Below are positions 34,559 to 43,189 of a DNA stretch of 64,000 bases, one piece after another; position 1 is the stretch's first letter, and each line of letters opens with the position of its first letter. This DNA comes from Streptomyces shenzhenensis. GTDB lineage: Bacteria > Actinomycetota > Actinomycetes > Streptomycetales > Streptomycetaceae. The position numbers and the translations under genes are program-made. The notes beneath the pieces were generated by a model. The model ran no database searches. It saw only the letters and a program-made list of their open reading frames with translations, and was not told where the DNA came from. The stretch is from positions 1-64,000 of the forward strand of contig NZ_JAJONF010000041.1 in assembly GCF_021462265.1 (NCBI RefSeq). The letters run 5' to 3'.

Positions 34559-36982
34559 GTGGCCGCTCAGGCTCAGCAATCCGCGGTCGGCTCGCACGGC
34601 TCCGAACGGGATGCCGCACAGGACTCGGTCCAGGATTCCGTTCGGGACCGTGAGATCAGCGTCGAACAGGAACACCTCGACCGGGTGTACCGCCGCCTCG
34701 AGGAGAAGATCCACGAGGCGGAGTTCCTGATGAACGACGCGGCCAAGCGCGGTCAGGTAGGCACGCCCGGCGCCCTCGCCGAGCGGGACGCGCAGGTCTT
34801 CCGGGCGGGCATCCACCTGAACCGGCTCAACAACGAGTTCGAGGACTTCCTCTTCGGCCGTATCGACCTGCTCCAGGGCAAGGACGGCAAGAAGGGGCCC
34901 GACGGCGCCTACACCGCCGTGGAACCCGCCGAGGGCGCGGTGCGCGCCGACCGCACCGCCGACATCGCCGAGACCCTGCACATCGGCCGCATCGGCGTCC
35001 TCGACCAGGACTACTCGCCGCTGGTCATCGACTGGCGCGCCCCCGCCGCCGCGCCCTTCTACAGGTCCACTCCGGTGGACCCCGGGCGTGTCGTACGACG
35101 CCGGGTGATCCGCTCCAAGGGCCGCCGGGTCCTCGGTGTCGAGGACGACCTGATGCGCCCCGAGCTGACCGCCTTCCTGGACGGCGACACACTGCCCGTC
35201 ATCGGCGACGGCGCACTGATGGCCGCCCTCGGCCAGGCCCGCAGCCACACCATGCGGGACATCGTCGCCTCCATCCAGGCCGAGCAGGACCTGGTCATCC
35301 GCGCCCCCGCCGCCTCCGTGACCTACGTCGAGGGCGGCCCGGGAACCGGCAAGACGGCCGTCGCCCTGCACCGCGCCGCCTACCTGCTCTACCAGGACCG
35401 GCGCCGGTACGCGGGCGGCATCCTGATCGTCTCCCCGACCCCGCTGCTGGTCGCGTACACCGAGGGCGTGCTGCCGTCCCTCGGCGAGGAGGGCCAGGTC
35501 GCCATCCGCGCCATCGGCTCCCTGGTCGAAGGCGCCGAGGCCACCCTGTACGACACGCCGGCCACCGCCCGCGCCAAGGGCTCCTCCCGCATGCTGAGGG
35601 TGCTGCGCAAGGCCGCCCGCGGAGCCCTGGAGCTGAACGGTTCACCGACCCGGCTCAGGGTCGTCGCCTTCAACCGCCGCCTCGAGCTGGAGGCCGAGGA
35701 ACTCGACCGCATCAGGCACAACGCGCTGGGCGGCACGGCCCCGGTCAACCTGCTCCGCCCCCGCGCCCGCAAGCTGCTCCTGGACGCCCTGTGGGCCCGC
35801 TCCGGCGCGGCCGGCCGGCACACCGACCCGGAGCTCGCCGCCGAACTGCGCTCCTCCTTCGACGAGGACATCGTCACCGAGGACTCCTTCATCGAGTTCC
35901 TCGACGCCTGGTGGCCCGAGCTGACCCCGCAGGGCGTCCTCACCGCCATGGCCGACGAGAGACGCCTCGGCCGCTGGGCCCGCCGCATCCTCAACCCCGG
36001 CGAGGTCCGCCGGGTGGCCCGCTCCCTGAAGCGGGACGGCCACACCGTGCACGACATCGCCATGCTCGACGAGCTCCAGGCCGTCCTCGGCACCCCCGCC
36101 CGCCCCCGCAAGAAGCGCGAGGCCAATCCGCTGGACCAGCTCACCGGCCTGGAGGAGCTGATGCCGGTGCGCGAGGAGACGCAGCGCGAGCGCGCCGAAC
36201 GGCTCGCCCAGGAGCGGGTGGAGTACGCCCACGTCATCGTCGACGAGGCGCAGGACCTCACCCCGATGCAGTGGCGGATGGTCGGCCGCCGCGGCCGGCA
36301 CGCCACCTGGACGGTCGTCGGCGACCCCGCCCAGTCCTCCTGGTCCGACCCGGACGAGGCGGCCGAGGCCCGCGACGAGGCCCTGGGCAGCCGCCCGCGC
36401 CGCCGCTTCGAGCTCACGGTGAACTACCGCAACCCCGCCGAGATCGCCGAGCTGGCCGCGAAGGTCCTGGCCCTCGCCATGCCCGGGTCCAAGTCCCCCT
36501 CGGCCGTCCGCTCCACCGGCGTGCAGCCGCGTTTCGTGACAGCGGACAGGTCGGTGACAGCCGACGGTTTCGCGGCAACGGACAGTTTTGTGATCACGGA
36601 CAGTTTCGTGACCACGGAGGGCGGGCGCGGCACCGCGGTGCGCGACCCGCTCGGAAAGACCGTACGAACCGAGGCCGAGCGGTTGCTGGAGCTGGTCGAC
36701 GGCACGGTCGGTGTGGTCGTCGCCATGGACCGGCGCGCCGAGGCCGCCCGCTGGCTCGCCGGGCTCGGCGACCGGGTGGTGGCGCTCGGCAGCCTGGAGG
36801 CCAAGGGCCTGGAGTACGACGCCACGGTCGTCGTCTCGCCCGCGGAGATCGCCGACGAGTCCCCGGCCGGACTGCGCGTGCTGTACGTGGCCCTCACCCG
36901 GGCGACGCAACAGCTGACGGTGGTCTCGGGAGAGCGGGACGTACCGGACGACGCGGGGGTCCCGGACCTGCTCAGGGACTGA
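34559..36982 (+). CDS. helD: HelD-like SF1 helicase acting on RNA polymerase
   Basis: The 807-residue protein has an N-terminal coiled coil (residues ~30-90: EHLDRVYRRLEEKIHEAEFL), Walker A GGPGTGKTA near residue 260, Walker B VDEAQDLTPMQW near 560, and C-terminal helicase motifs (GDPAQSSW, VNYRNPAEIAEL, LEAKGLEYD, LYVALTRATQQL). HelD proteins push into RNA polymerase and release it from stalled complexes; a relative, HelR, protects against rifamycin. No rifamycin-associated palindrome is seen upstream. A hexapeptide repeat interrupts the C-terminal helicase region. It starts at GTG 34559. Confidence 0.85.
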   Translation: MAAQAQQSAVGSHGSERDAAQDSVQDSVRDREISVEQEHLDRVYRRLEEKIHEAEFLMNDAAKRGQVGTPGALAERDAQVFRAGIHLNRLNNEFEDFLFGRIDLLQGKDGKKGPDGAYTAVEPAEGAVRADRTADIAETLHIGRIGVLDQDYSPLVIDWRAPAAAPFYRSTPVDPGRVVRRRVIRSKGRRVLGVEDDLMRPELTAFLDGDTLPVIGDGALMAALGQARSHTMRDIVASIQAEQDLVIRAPAASVTYVEGGPGTGKTAVALHRAAYLLYQDRRRYAGGILIVSPTPLLVAYTEGVLPSLGEEGQVAIRAIGSLVEGAEATLYDTPATARAKGSSRMLRVLRKAARGALELNGSPTRLRVVAFNRRLELEAEELDRIRHNALGGTAPVNLLRPRARKLLLDALWARSGAAGRHTDPELAAELRSSFDEDIVTEDSFIEFLDAWWPELTPQGVLTAMADERRLGRWARRILNPGEVRRVARSLKRDGHTVHDIAMLDELQAVLGTPARPRKKREANPLDQLTGLEELMPVREETQRERAERLAQERVEYAHVIVDEAQDLTPMQWRMVGRRGRHATWTVVGDPAQSSWSDPDEAAEARDEALGSRPRRRFELTVNYRNPAEIAELAAKVLALAMPGSKSPSAVRSTGVQPRFVTADRSVTADGFAATDSFVITDSFVTTEGGRGTAVRDPLGKTVRTEAERLLELVDGTVGVVVAMDRRAEAARWLAGLGDRVVALGSLEAKGLEYDATVVVSPAEIADESPAGLRVLYVALTRATQQLTVVSGERDVPDDAGVPDLLRD
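36533..36622 (+). repeat. Five 18-bp in-frame repeats inside the HelD-like gene
   Basis: Five 18-bp units encode FVTADR-SVTADG-FAATDS-FVITDS-FVTTEG between the VNYRNPAEIAEL motif and the last helicase motifs. The block is an insertion-like Thr/Asp-rich loop. Confidence 0.75.
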
Positions 36983-37341
36983 CGGAGGGATCCTGACAGG
37001 TCCGCGGCCAGACCCGTTCGGCTGGTTCGCCGGGAGTTTTCCTGTGAAGTCCCCGGACGGGAATGGCCAAGCGGGATCCGTTTGTTAGCCTTGTCGTGAC
37101 ACCGGCCCGATCCAAGCCCCCGGGCCCAACCTTCGTCGCTGCGAGCGACCACTTGCCGCGAGGCGAGCATGGCGGGTCGGTGTCATGAACGTCGAAGAGG
37201 CCCACGTCACCCGGTGACGTGGGCCTCTTTTTCGCGCGAACATTACGCACGAAACCCTGCCCGGCTAACGCCTACCGGGGGGTAGGTGCGACGATCGGAC
37301 GGCACTACCCGCGACACGGTGAACAACGAAGGAAGTCGGCC
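36983..37341. other. 359-bp region upstream of malic enzyme
   Basis: The helicase gene ends at 36982 and malic enzyme starts at 37342. The gap contains a possible -10 hexamer (TAGCCT at 37086-37091) and a very strong hairpin with T-run at 37195-37232, a layout compatible with a small RNA of about 130 nt or a leader attenuator. No protein gene is supported. Confidence 0.5.
37195..37232 (+). terminator. Strong intrinsic terminator
   Basis: A 14-bp perfect stem (37197-37210 with 37214-37227), extended by two A-T pairs, with a 3-base loop is followed by a run of T. It ends a transcript about 110 bp before the malic enzyme start. Confidence 0.85.
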
Positions 37342-38745
37342 ATGGCAACGGCGCCCAGCGTCTCGTACTCGATGACCATCCGGCTGGAGGTGCCCGCGAG
37401 CGGAACCGCCGTCTCGCAGCTCACCACCGCCGTGGAGTCCTCCGGGGGCTCGGTCACCGGCCTCGACGTCACCGCGTCCGGCCACGAGAAGCTCCGTATC
37501 GACGTCACCATCGCGGCCAGCTCCACCGCCCACGCCGACCAGATCGTCCAGCAGCTGCGCGGCATCGAGGGCGTCGTCCTCGGCAAGGTCTCGGACCGTA
37601 CGTTCCTCATGCACCTCGGCGGCAAGATCGAGATGCAGTCCAAGCACCCCATCCGCAACCGTGACGACCTCTCCATGATCTACACCCCGGGCGTCGCCCG
37701 CGTGTGCATGGCGATCGCGGAGAACCCCGAGGACGCGCGCCGCCTCACCATCAAGCGCAACTCCGTTGCGGTCGTGACGGACGGCTCCGCGGTCCTGGGC
37801 CTCGGCAACATCGGGCCGAAGGCCGCCCTGCCGGTCATGGAGGGCAAGGCGGCCCTCTTCAAGCGGTTCGCCGGCATCGACGCCTGGCCGCTGTGCCTGG
37901 ACACCCAGGACACCGACGCGATCGTCGAGATCGTCAAGGCGATCGCCCCCGGGTTCGCCGGCATCAACCTCGAGGACATCTCCGCCCCCCGCTGCTTCGA
38001 GATCGAGGCGCGGCTGCGTGAGGCCCTCGACATCCCCGTCTTCCACGACGACCAGCACGGCACCGCGATCGTCGTCCTCGCCGCCCTGACGAACGCACTT
38101 CGCTGCACCGGCAAGGCGATTGAGAACATCCGGGTCGTCATGTCCGGCGCCGGCGCGGCCGGTACGGCCATCCTCAAGCTGCTGATCGCGGCCGGCCTGA
38201 AGAACGCCGTCGTCGCCGACATCCGCGGTGTCGTGCACTCCGCCCGCGAGGACCTGGTGGGCGCCCCCGCCGACTCGCCGCTGTGCTGGATCGCCGACAA
38301 CACCAACCCCGAGAACCTGACCGGCACCCTCAAGGAGGCCGTGCGCGGCGCCGACGTCTTCATCGGCGTCTCCGCCCCGAACGTCCTCGACGGCGAGGAC
38401 GTGGCCGCCATGGCCGAGGGCGCGATCGTGTTCGCACTCGCGAATCCTGACCCGGAGGTGGACCCCGCGATCGCCCGCCAGACGGCCGCCGTGGTGGCCA
38501 CCGGCCGCTCCGACTTCCCGAACCAGATCAACAACGTACTGGTGTTCCCGGGTGTCTTCCGCGGCCTCCTGGACGCCCAGTCCCGTACGGTGAACACCGA
38601 CATGATGCTCGCGGCCGCGAAGGCTCTCGCCGACGTGGTCACGGAGGACGAGCTGAACCCGAACTACATCATCCCGAGCGTCTTCAACGAGAAGGTCGCG
38701 GGAGCGGTGGCGGGCGCGGTGCGGGAAGCGGCGAAGGGCGCCTGA
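37342..38745 (+). CDS. Malic enzyme with N-terminal ACT-like domain
   Basis: The 467-residue enzyme decarboxylates malate to pyruvate with NAD(P). Residues 1-~85 form an ACT-like regulatory domain (SVSYSMTIRLEVPASGTAVSQ). The catalytic part has YTPGVARVC, FHDDQHGTAIV and the nucleotide-binding VVMSGAGAAGTAILKLL. The ATG at 37342 follows AAGGAAG. The helicase-malic enzyme-HU-MurA order is conserved in Streptomyces. Confidence 0.93.
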   Translation: MATAPSVSYSMTIRLEVPASGTAVSQLTTAVESSGGSVTGLDVTASGHEKLRIDVTIAASSTAHADQIVQQLRGIEGVVLGKVSDRTFLMHLGGKIEMQSKHPIRNRDDLSMIYTPGVARVCMAIAENPEDARRLTIKRNSVAVVTDGSAVLGLGNIGPKAALPVMEGKAALFKRFAGIDAWPLCLDTQDTDAIVEIVKAIAPGFAGINLEDISAPRCFEIEARLREALDIPVFHDDQHGTAIVVLAALTNALRCTGKAIENIRVVMSGAGAAGTAILKLLIAAGLKNAVVADIRGVVHSAREDLVGAPADSPLCWIADNTNPENLTGTLKEAVRGADVFIGVSAPNVLDGEDVAAMAEGAIVFALANPDPEVDPAIARQTAAVVATGRSDFPNQINNVLVFPGVFRGLLDAQSRTVNTDMMLAAAKALADVVTEDELNPNYIIPSVFNEKVAGAVAGAVREAAKGA

Positions 38746-39070
38746 CGGCTGTCAGGGGCGCGGGGCCGTGCCGACCGGCGGCTGCCGCCGCGTGGGTGCG
38801 ACCGGCCCCCGACCGGCCGACGGCCGAAAGCGTGACGCCCGCGCATGATGCGGGGGCCCGGGGGCAGCAGCCTTCAGGGAAACGTTTGTGAAACTTGCCA
38901 CGCCATGTAACCGGCGCGTCGTGAAACCCCCCCTTCGGCCCAGCCGTAGGGTATGGGCGGCACCTGGATTGGCGTTCCCGCCGCAGGTGGGGGCAGGATG
39001 CGTCCCGGCCCAACATGCGGCTCCGCCGCGTGGCACGCCTCAATGGCAAGAAGAACACGGGAGTAACAAC
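38746..39070. other. 325-bp region upstream of the HU gene
   Basis: It should hold the HU promoter; a TAGGGT hexamer at 38947-38952 is a plausible -10 element. Several GC-rich inverted repeats lie just after malic enzyme (ccgaccgg near 38770-38820) and may act as a terminator. No gene is seen. Confidence 0.4.
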
Positions 39071-39352
39071 ATGAACCGCAGTGAGCTGGTGGCCGCGCTG
39101 GCCGACCGTGCCGAGGTGACTCGCAAGGACGCCGACGCCGTGCTGGCCGCTTTCGCCGACGTCGTCGGCGACATCGTCTCCAAGGGCGACGAGAAGGTGA
39201 CCATCCCCGGCTTCCTGACCTTCGAGCGCACCCACCGTGCCGCTCGTACCGCGCGCAACCCCCAGACCGGCGAGCCGATCAACATTCCGGCCGGGTACAG
39301 CGTGAAGGTCTCCGCGGGCTCGAAGCTGAAGGAATCCGCGAAGGGCAAGTGA
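39071..39352 (+). CDS. hupA: HU-family nucleoid protein HupA
   Basis: The 93-residue protein is a canonical short HU: MNRSELVAALADRAEVTRKD, then TIPGFLTFERTHRAARTARNPQ-type DNA-binding arm and a Lys-rich end. It lacks the long Lys/Ala tail of the other streptomycete HU (HupS), so it is the vegetative HupA type. It compacts DNA as a dimer. The ATG at 39071 follows a GGGAG box. Confidence 0.93.
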   Translation: MNRSELVAALADRAEVTRKDADAVLAAFADVVGDIVSKGDEKVTIPGFLTFERTHRAARTARNPQTGEPINIPAGYSVKVSAGSKLKESAKGK

Positions 39353-39472
39353 GCCGAGGCGCTCCGCTTGAGCGCCGTGGGTGGCCGGGGGCCCGCCGTG
39401 GCTGGTCGCGCCCACGTGGCGCCGGCCGCGGAGCCGGTTCCGGCCCCGCCCCCTGACGGGGCGCTTTGAACA

Positions 39473-39517
39473 ACGACGATGGGGCGGCCCCTCCACCAGG
39501 GGCCGCCCCATCGTCGT
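39473..39517. terminator. 20-bp perfect-stem terminator after hupA
   Basis: Positions 39473-39492 pair perfectly with 39498-39517 around a 5-base loop. It lies 120 bp after hupA and 157 bp after the end of murA on the other strand, so it can stop both transcripts. Confidence 0.85.
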
Positions 39518-39538
39518 ACCGGCTCTCGCGGACGTCAG

Positions 39539-39599
39539 CCGAGTGCCGTGCCCGGCGGTTCCGTCTTGGCGCCGGGTTCCACGAGCTTCTCCATGCTGT
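39539..39599 (-). repeat. Degenerate duplicate of the murA 3' end
   Basis: Read on minus, this stretch gives SMEKLVEPGAKTEPPGTALG and a stop. The true murA end reads NFMEKLVELGAKVELPGKALG. The DNA copies are about 60 bases long and differ at a handful of positions, with about 80 bases of G-rich inverted repeats between them. Confidence 0.75.
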
Positions 39600-39673
39600 G
39601 CCGGTCCGGGGGTGCGGGGGTGCCCCCCGGACCCCCGGCCGGGGGGTGTTGGTCCGGGCCGGCGTGGGGGCTG

Positions 39674-41014
39674 TCAGCCGAGTGCCTTGCCCGGCAGTTC
39701 CACCTTGGCGCCGAGTTCCACGAGCTTCTCCATGAAGTTCTCGTAGCCGCGGTTGATGAGGTCGATGCCGTGGACCCGGGAGGTGCCCTGGGCCGCGAGC
39801 GCGGCGATCAGATACGAGAAGCCGCCGCGCAGGTCGGGGATGACGAGATCGGCGCCCTGGAGCTTCGTCGGCCCGGAGACGACCGCGGAGTGCAGGAAGT
39901 TCCGCTGGCCGAAGCGGCAGGCCGAGCCGCCCAGGCACTCGCGGTAGAGCTGGATGTGAGCGCCCATCTGGTTCAGCGCCGAGGTGAAGCCGAGACGGGA
40001 CTCGTAGACCGTCTCGTGGACGATCGAGAGGCCCGTCGCCTGGGTCAGGGCGACGACGAGCGGCTGCTGCCAGTCGGTCTGGAAGCCCGGGTGCACGTCC
40101 GTCTCCAGCGCGATGGACTTCAGCTGGCCGCCGGGGTGCCAGAAGCGGATGCCCTCGTCGGCGATCTCGAAGGCACCGCCCACCTTCCGGTAGGTGTTCA
40201 GGAACGTCATCATCGAGCGCTGCTGGGCACCGCGGACGTAGATGTCGCCCTCGGTCGCCAGCGCCGCCGACGCCCAGGACGCCGCCTCCAGCCGGTCCGC
40301 CAGGGCGCGGTGGGTGTAGCCGCCGAGCTTGTCCACGCCGGTGATGCGGATCGTGCGGTCGGTGTCCATCGCGATGATCGCGCCCATTTTCTGCAGAACG
40401 CAGATCAGGTCCTCGATCTCCGGCTCGACGGCCGCGTTGGACAACTCCGTGACACCCTCGGCGAGTACGGCCGTCAGCAGCACCTGCTCGGTCGCGCCGA
40501 CCGACGGGTACGGCAGCCGGATCTTCGTGCCGCGCAGCCCCTTCGGTGCCTCCAGGTACTGGCCGTCCGCGCGTTTCTCGATGGTCGCGCCGAACTGCCG
40601 CAGCACGTCGAAGTGGAAGTCGATCGGCCGGCCGCCGATGTCGCAGCCGCCCAGGCCCGGGATGAACGCGTGTCCGAGGCGGTGCAGCAGCGGGCCGCAG
40701 AAGAGGATGGGGATCCGGCTGGAACCCGCGTGGGCATCGATGTCAGCGACGTTCGCGCTCTCCACGTACGTCGGATCGAGCACCAGCTCGCCGGGCTCCT
40801 CGCCCGGACGTACCGTCACCCCGTGCAGCTGCAGCAGACCGCGCACCACCCGCACGTCACGGATGTCCGGAACGTTGCGCAGCCGACTGGGTGCACTGCC
40901 CAGGAGGGCGGCCACCATGGCCTTCGGCACGAGGTTCTTCGCACCGCGGACACGGATCTCGCCCACCAGCGGGGTGCCGCCGTGGACAAGCAGGACATCG
41001 TCGTTGACGGTCAT
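39674..41014 (-). CDS. murA: UDP-N-acetylglucosamine 1-carboxyvinyltransferase MurA
   Basis: The 446-residue enzyme transfers enolpyruvate to UDP-GlcNAc, the first committed step of peptidoglycan synthesis. The active-site Cys, target of fosfomycin in Cys-type enzymes, is visible as C124 in GGCDIGGRPIDFH. N-terminal GAKNLVPKAMVAALL and C-terminal IPDLRGGFSYLIAALAA are typical. The ATG at 41014 gives MTVNDDVLLVHGGTPL. Confidence 0.92.
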   Translation of the reverse strand: MTVNDDVLLVHGGTPLVGEIRVRGAKNLVPKAMVAALLGSAPSRLRNVPDIRDVRVVRGLLQLHGVTVRPGEEPGELVLDPTYVESANVADIDAHAGSSRIPILFCGPLLHRLGHAFIPGLGGCDIGGRPIDFHFDVLRQFGATIEKRADGQYLEAPKGLRGTKIRLPYPSVGATEQVLLTAVLAEGVTELSNAAVEPEIEDLICVLQKMGAIIAMDTDRTIRITGVDKLGGYTHRALADRLEAASWASAALATEGDIYVRGAQQRSMMTFLNTYRKVGGAFEIADEGIRFWHPGGQLKSIALETDVHPGFQTDWQQPLVVALTQATGLSIVHETVYESRLGFTSALNQMGAHIQLYRECLGGSACRFGQRNFLHSAVVSGPTKLQGADLVIPDLRGGFSYLIAALAAQGTSRVHGIDLINRGYENFMEKLVELGAKVELPGKALG

Positions 41015-41321
41015 GAATCTCGCGTTCCATGGAGTTGGGCAGGGCCGGAGAGACAGAGTAATCGCCCATCGGCCCCCTCCCGTAGGCCCAAGGACCACCC
41101 AGCAACGTCATAGCTGTGTCACAACACGAACGGTGCCTGAGCGGACACCTGGGGTCACCGTCGGTCGCCGCGCGCCCCGGGACGCCTCCTTCCGCCCTCC
41201 CGTCTCCCGCCACCACCCTCGGACCAGGCCTTACCGGGCCGCCCTCCAATTCGTGGCCGCATTCACTCCCGGGCCCGGATTGGCTCCCCATGCGACGGGA
41301 AGATGCGGGATCATGTCTGGC
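41015..41321. other. 307-bp divergent intergenic region between murA and yqgE
   Basis: It should contain both promoters. The segment ataGCTGTGTCACAACA near 41110 is less GC-rich than its surroundings and could be part of a promoter. No gene, repeat or hairpin of note is seen. Confidence 0.4.
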
Positions 41322-41894
41322 ATGACCGAGGTGTCCTCGCTCACAGGGCGGCTGCTCGTGGCCACGCCCGCCCTGGCGGACCCGAACTTCGACCGCGCGG
41401 TGGTGCTCCTTCTCGACCACGACGAGGAGGGCTCCCTCGGTGTCGTCCTCAACCGGCCCACCCCGGTGGACGTCGGCGACATCCTGGAGGGCTGGGCCTC
41501 ACTCGCCGGCGAGCCGGGGGTCGTCTTCCAGGGCGGACCGGTGTCCCTGGACTCCGCGCTCGGCGTCGCGGTCATCCCCGGCGGGGGGAACGGCGACCGC
41601 GCCCCGCTCGGCTGGCGCCGGGTGCACGGCGCGATCGGCCTGGTCGACCTGGAGGCCCCGCCGGAGCTGCTCGCCTCGGCCCTCGGTTCGCTCCGGATCT
41701 TCGCCGGTTACGCCGGATGGGGCCCCGGCCAGCTGGAGGACGAACTGTCCGAGGGCGCCTGGTACGTCGTCGAGTCCGAACCCGGCGACGTCTCCTCCCC
41801 GGCCCCCGAAAGACTCTGGCGCGAGGTGCTGCGCCGCCAGCGCAACGAACTGGCGATGGTGGCCACCTACCCGGACGACCCCTCGCTCAACTGA
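41322..41894 (+). CDS. yqgE: YqgE/AlgH-family protein (UPF0301)
   Basis: The 190-residue protein has the family start LTGRLLVATPALADPNFDRA and the core HDEEGSLGVVLNRPTP, followed by FAGYAGWGPGQLEDEL. The biochemical function is not settled. An ATG nine bases upstream (41313) is an alternative start. It is divergent from murA and followed by the DUF3039 gene. Confidence 0.9.
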   Translation: MTEVSSLTGRLLVATPALADPNFDRAVVLLLDHDEEGSLGVVLNRPTPVDVGDILEGWASLAGEPGVVFQGGPVSLDSALGVAVIPGGGNGDRAPLGWRRVHGAIGLVDLEAPPELLASALGSLRIFAGYAGWGPGQLEDELSEGAWYVVESEPGDVSSPAPERLWREVLRRQRNELAMVATYPDDPSLN

Positions 41895-41946
41895 CGGCGG
41901 CACTTCTCTCGGCCGTTGCCGGGGCGCTTCAGTACCCTTGGCGTTT

Positions 41947-42225
41947 ATGAGCACTCTTGAGCCCGAGCGCGGGACTGGTACGGGGACCCTCGTAGAGCCG
42001 ACACCGCAGGTGTCCCACGGTGACGGCGACCACGAGCGCTTCGCCCATTACGTCCAGAAGGACAAGATCATGGCGAGCGCCCTCGACGGCACTCCCGTCG
42101 TGGCGCTGTGCGGCAAGGTGTGGGTGCCCGGCCGCGACCCGAAGAAGTACCCCGTGTGCCCCATGTGCAAGGAGATCTACGAGTCCATCGGCAGCGGCGG
42201 CGACGGCGAGGGCGACGACAAGTAG
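41947..42225 (+). CDS. DUF3039 small protein
   Basis: The 92-residue protein has the DUF3039 core (HERFAHYVQKDKIMASALDG, then CGKVWVPGRDPKKYPVCPMC). The C-G-K ... C-P-M-C pattern suggests a small zinc-binding site. It is a conserved actinobacterial protein of unknown role, always short, following yqgE here. GTT TATG at 41944-41949 leaves little room for a ribosome-binding site, so leaderless translation is possible. Confidence 0.88.
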   Translation: MSTLEPERGTGTGTLVEPTPQVSHGDGDHERFAHYVQKDKIMASALDGTPVVALCGKVWVPGRDPKKYPVCPMCKEIYESIGSGGDGEGDDK

Positions 42226-43188
42226 GGCTCCGCTCCCCGGCTGGGCTTCCTGAGGTCCCGGGTGCGCTTCGGCGTGCTCCGGGGCCTTTGTCGTACCCGC
42301 GTGTTCGTCCGGAGTTCACCCCCCGCTTGCAGAGTGGTACAGACCTCTTGTCGGTGTGCCCGTGTTGTCCGTACTCTCCATGGTGTTGTGCAGAGCGAAA
42401 TACGCGTTGCGCATGTTGCAACGCGCGCAGTTCTCTCCCCTGGCTGAGCGTGCTCCCGGAGGGTCACTCCATGAAGCTCCCCGCGTCCTCGCCCGGCCGC
42501 CGTCGCCCTGGTCTGCCCGTGGCCGTCGCGCCGGCGAGGGCGGGGGAGGAGCTGTGACCGTCGTGAATCTTGTGCGCGGGTTCGGGCGGCGGCCGTGGCT
42601 CCTCCCGCCCTCTCCGGACTCCTTCTGGCGGGTGTCCGGGCAGCGGGAATTCGACCGTCACTTCGTCAACAGGCTGGTCGTCCCGGGCGGTGTGGTCCTC
42701 GTCCCGGCGCGGTTCGCCTTTCTCGCCGCCACCGCCGCGACCGCCGTCACCCGATTCCGGTTCCGTTTCCGGAGCACCTTGTCGATCATGTTTCCGGTGG
42801 CCCGGCCTGCGCCCGTGTTCTGCCGGCTGCGGGACTTCGCTCCGCCGAACACGCCGGACTCCCTGATCCTGCCCCACATCGCCGAATCGCCGCCGTTCGC
42901 GAGCCGGATGCTTCGAGGGTTCGGGAAAGGGGTGCCGGAGGCGCTGGAGAGGCCGCGTACATCGACGGGGCGAGCCGGTCCCCTTTCCCGGCAGATCCTT
43001 TTCCCGCTCGCCGGAGACACTTCGCAGTCCACGCTGCCGACGGCACTGATGGTGTTCTCCAAACCGGACGGCCCGGACCGGGGCGAGGCATGGCGGCGTC
43101 CACGGTGATGGCGATTCCGGTACCGGTGTTCTTCGTACTCGTACAGCGACGTCCGGTCCCGGGACCGGACGGAGGGGGCAAGGACTGA
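42226..43188 (+). pseudogene. Scar of a lost sugar ABC transporter
   Basis: At 42471 an ATG behind a GGAGG box opens MKLPASSPGRRRPGLPVAVA, a basic lipoprotein-signal-like start that ends after 28 codons (42557). At 43090-43188 a frame reads MAASTVMAIPVPVFFVLVQR, then stops 2 bp before the hexosaminidase ATG. This matches the last helix and tail of MalG-type permeases. Between them (42558-43089) no frame is convincingly coding. The likely history is deletion of a binding protein and two permeases that once preceded the hexosaminidase. Confidence 0.55.
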
Positions 43189-43189
43189 C

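Larger units (their letters stand above)
39353..39673. other. 321-bp convergent gap between hupA and murA
   Basis: It contains the shared terminator (39473-39517) and a degenerate second copy of the murA 3' end (about 39539-39599), followed by a G-rich stretch with gggggtgccccccggac-type inverted repeats. No gene is present. Confidence 0.7.

Noticed and set aside
35642..36910. Long antisense frame over the HelD-like gene
   Set aside because: Gly/Val/Ala-rich shadow with no motif; the plus strand holds complete helicase motifs.
42356..43108. 250-codon frame before the hexosaminidase as an intact gene
   Set aside because: The frame crosses a better start (ATG 42471) and shows no family resemblance; flanking relics of an ABC transporter in other frames explain the region better.
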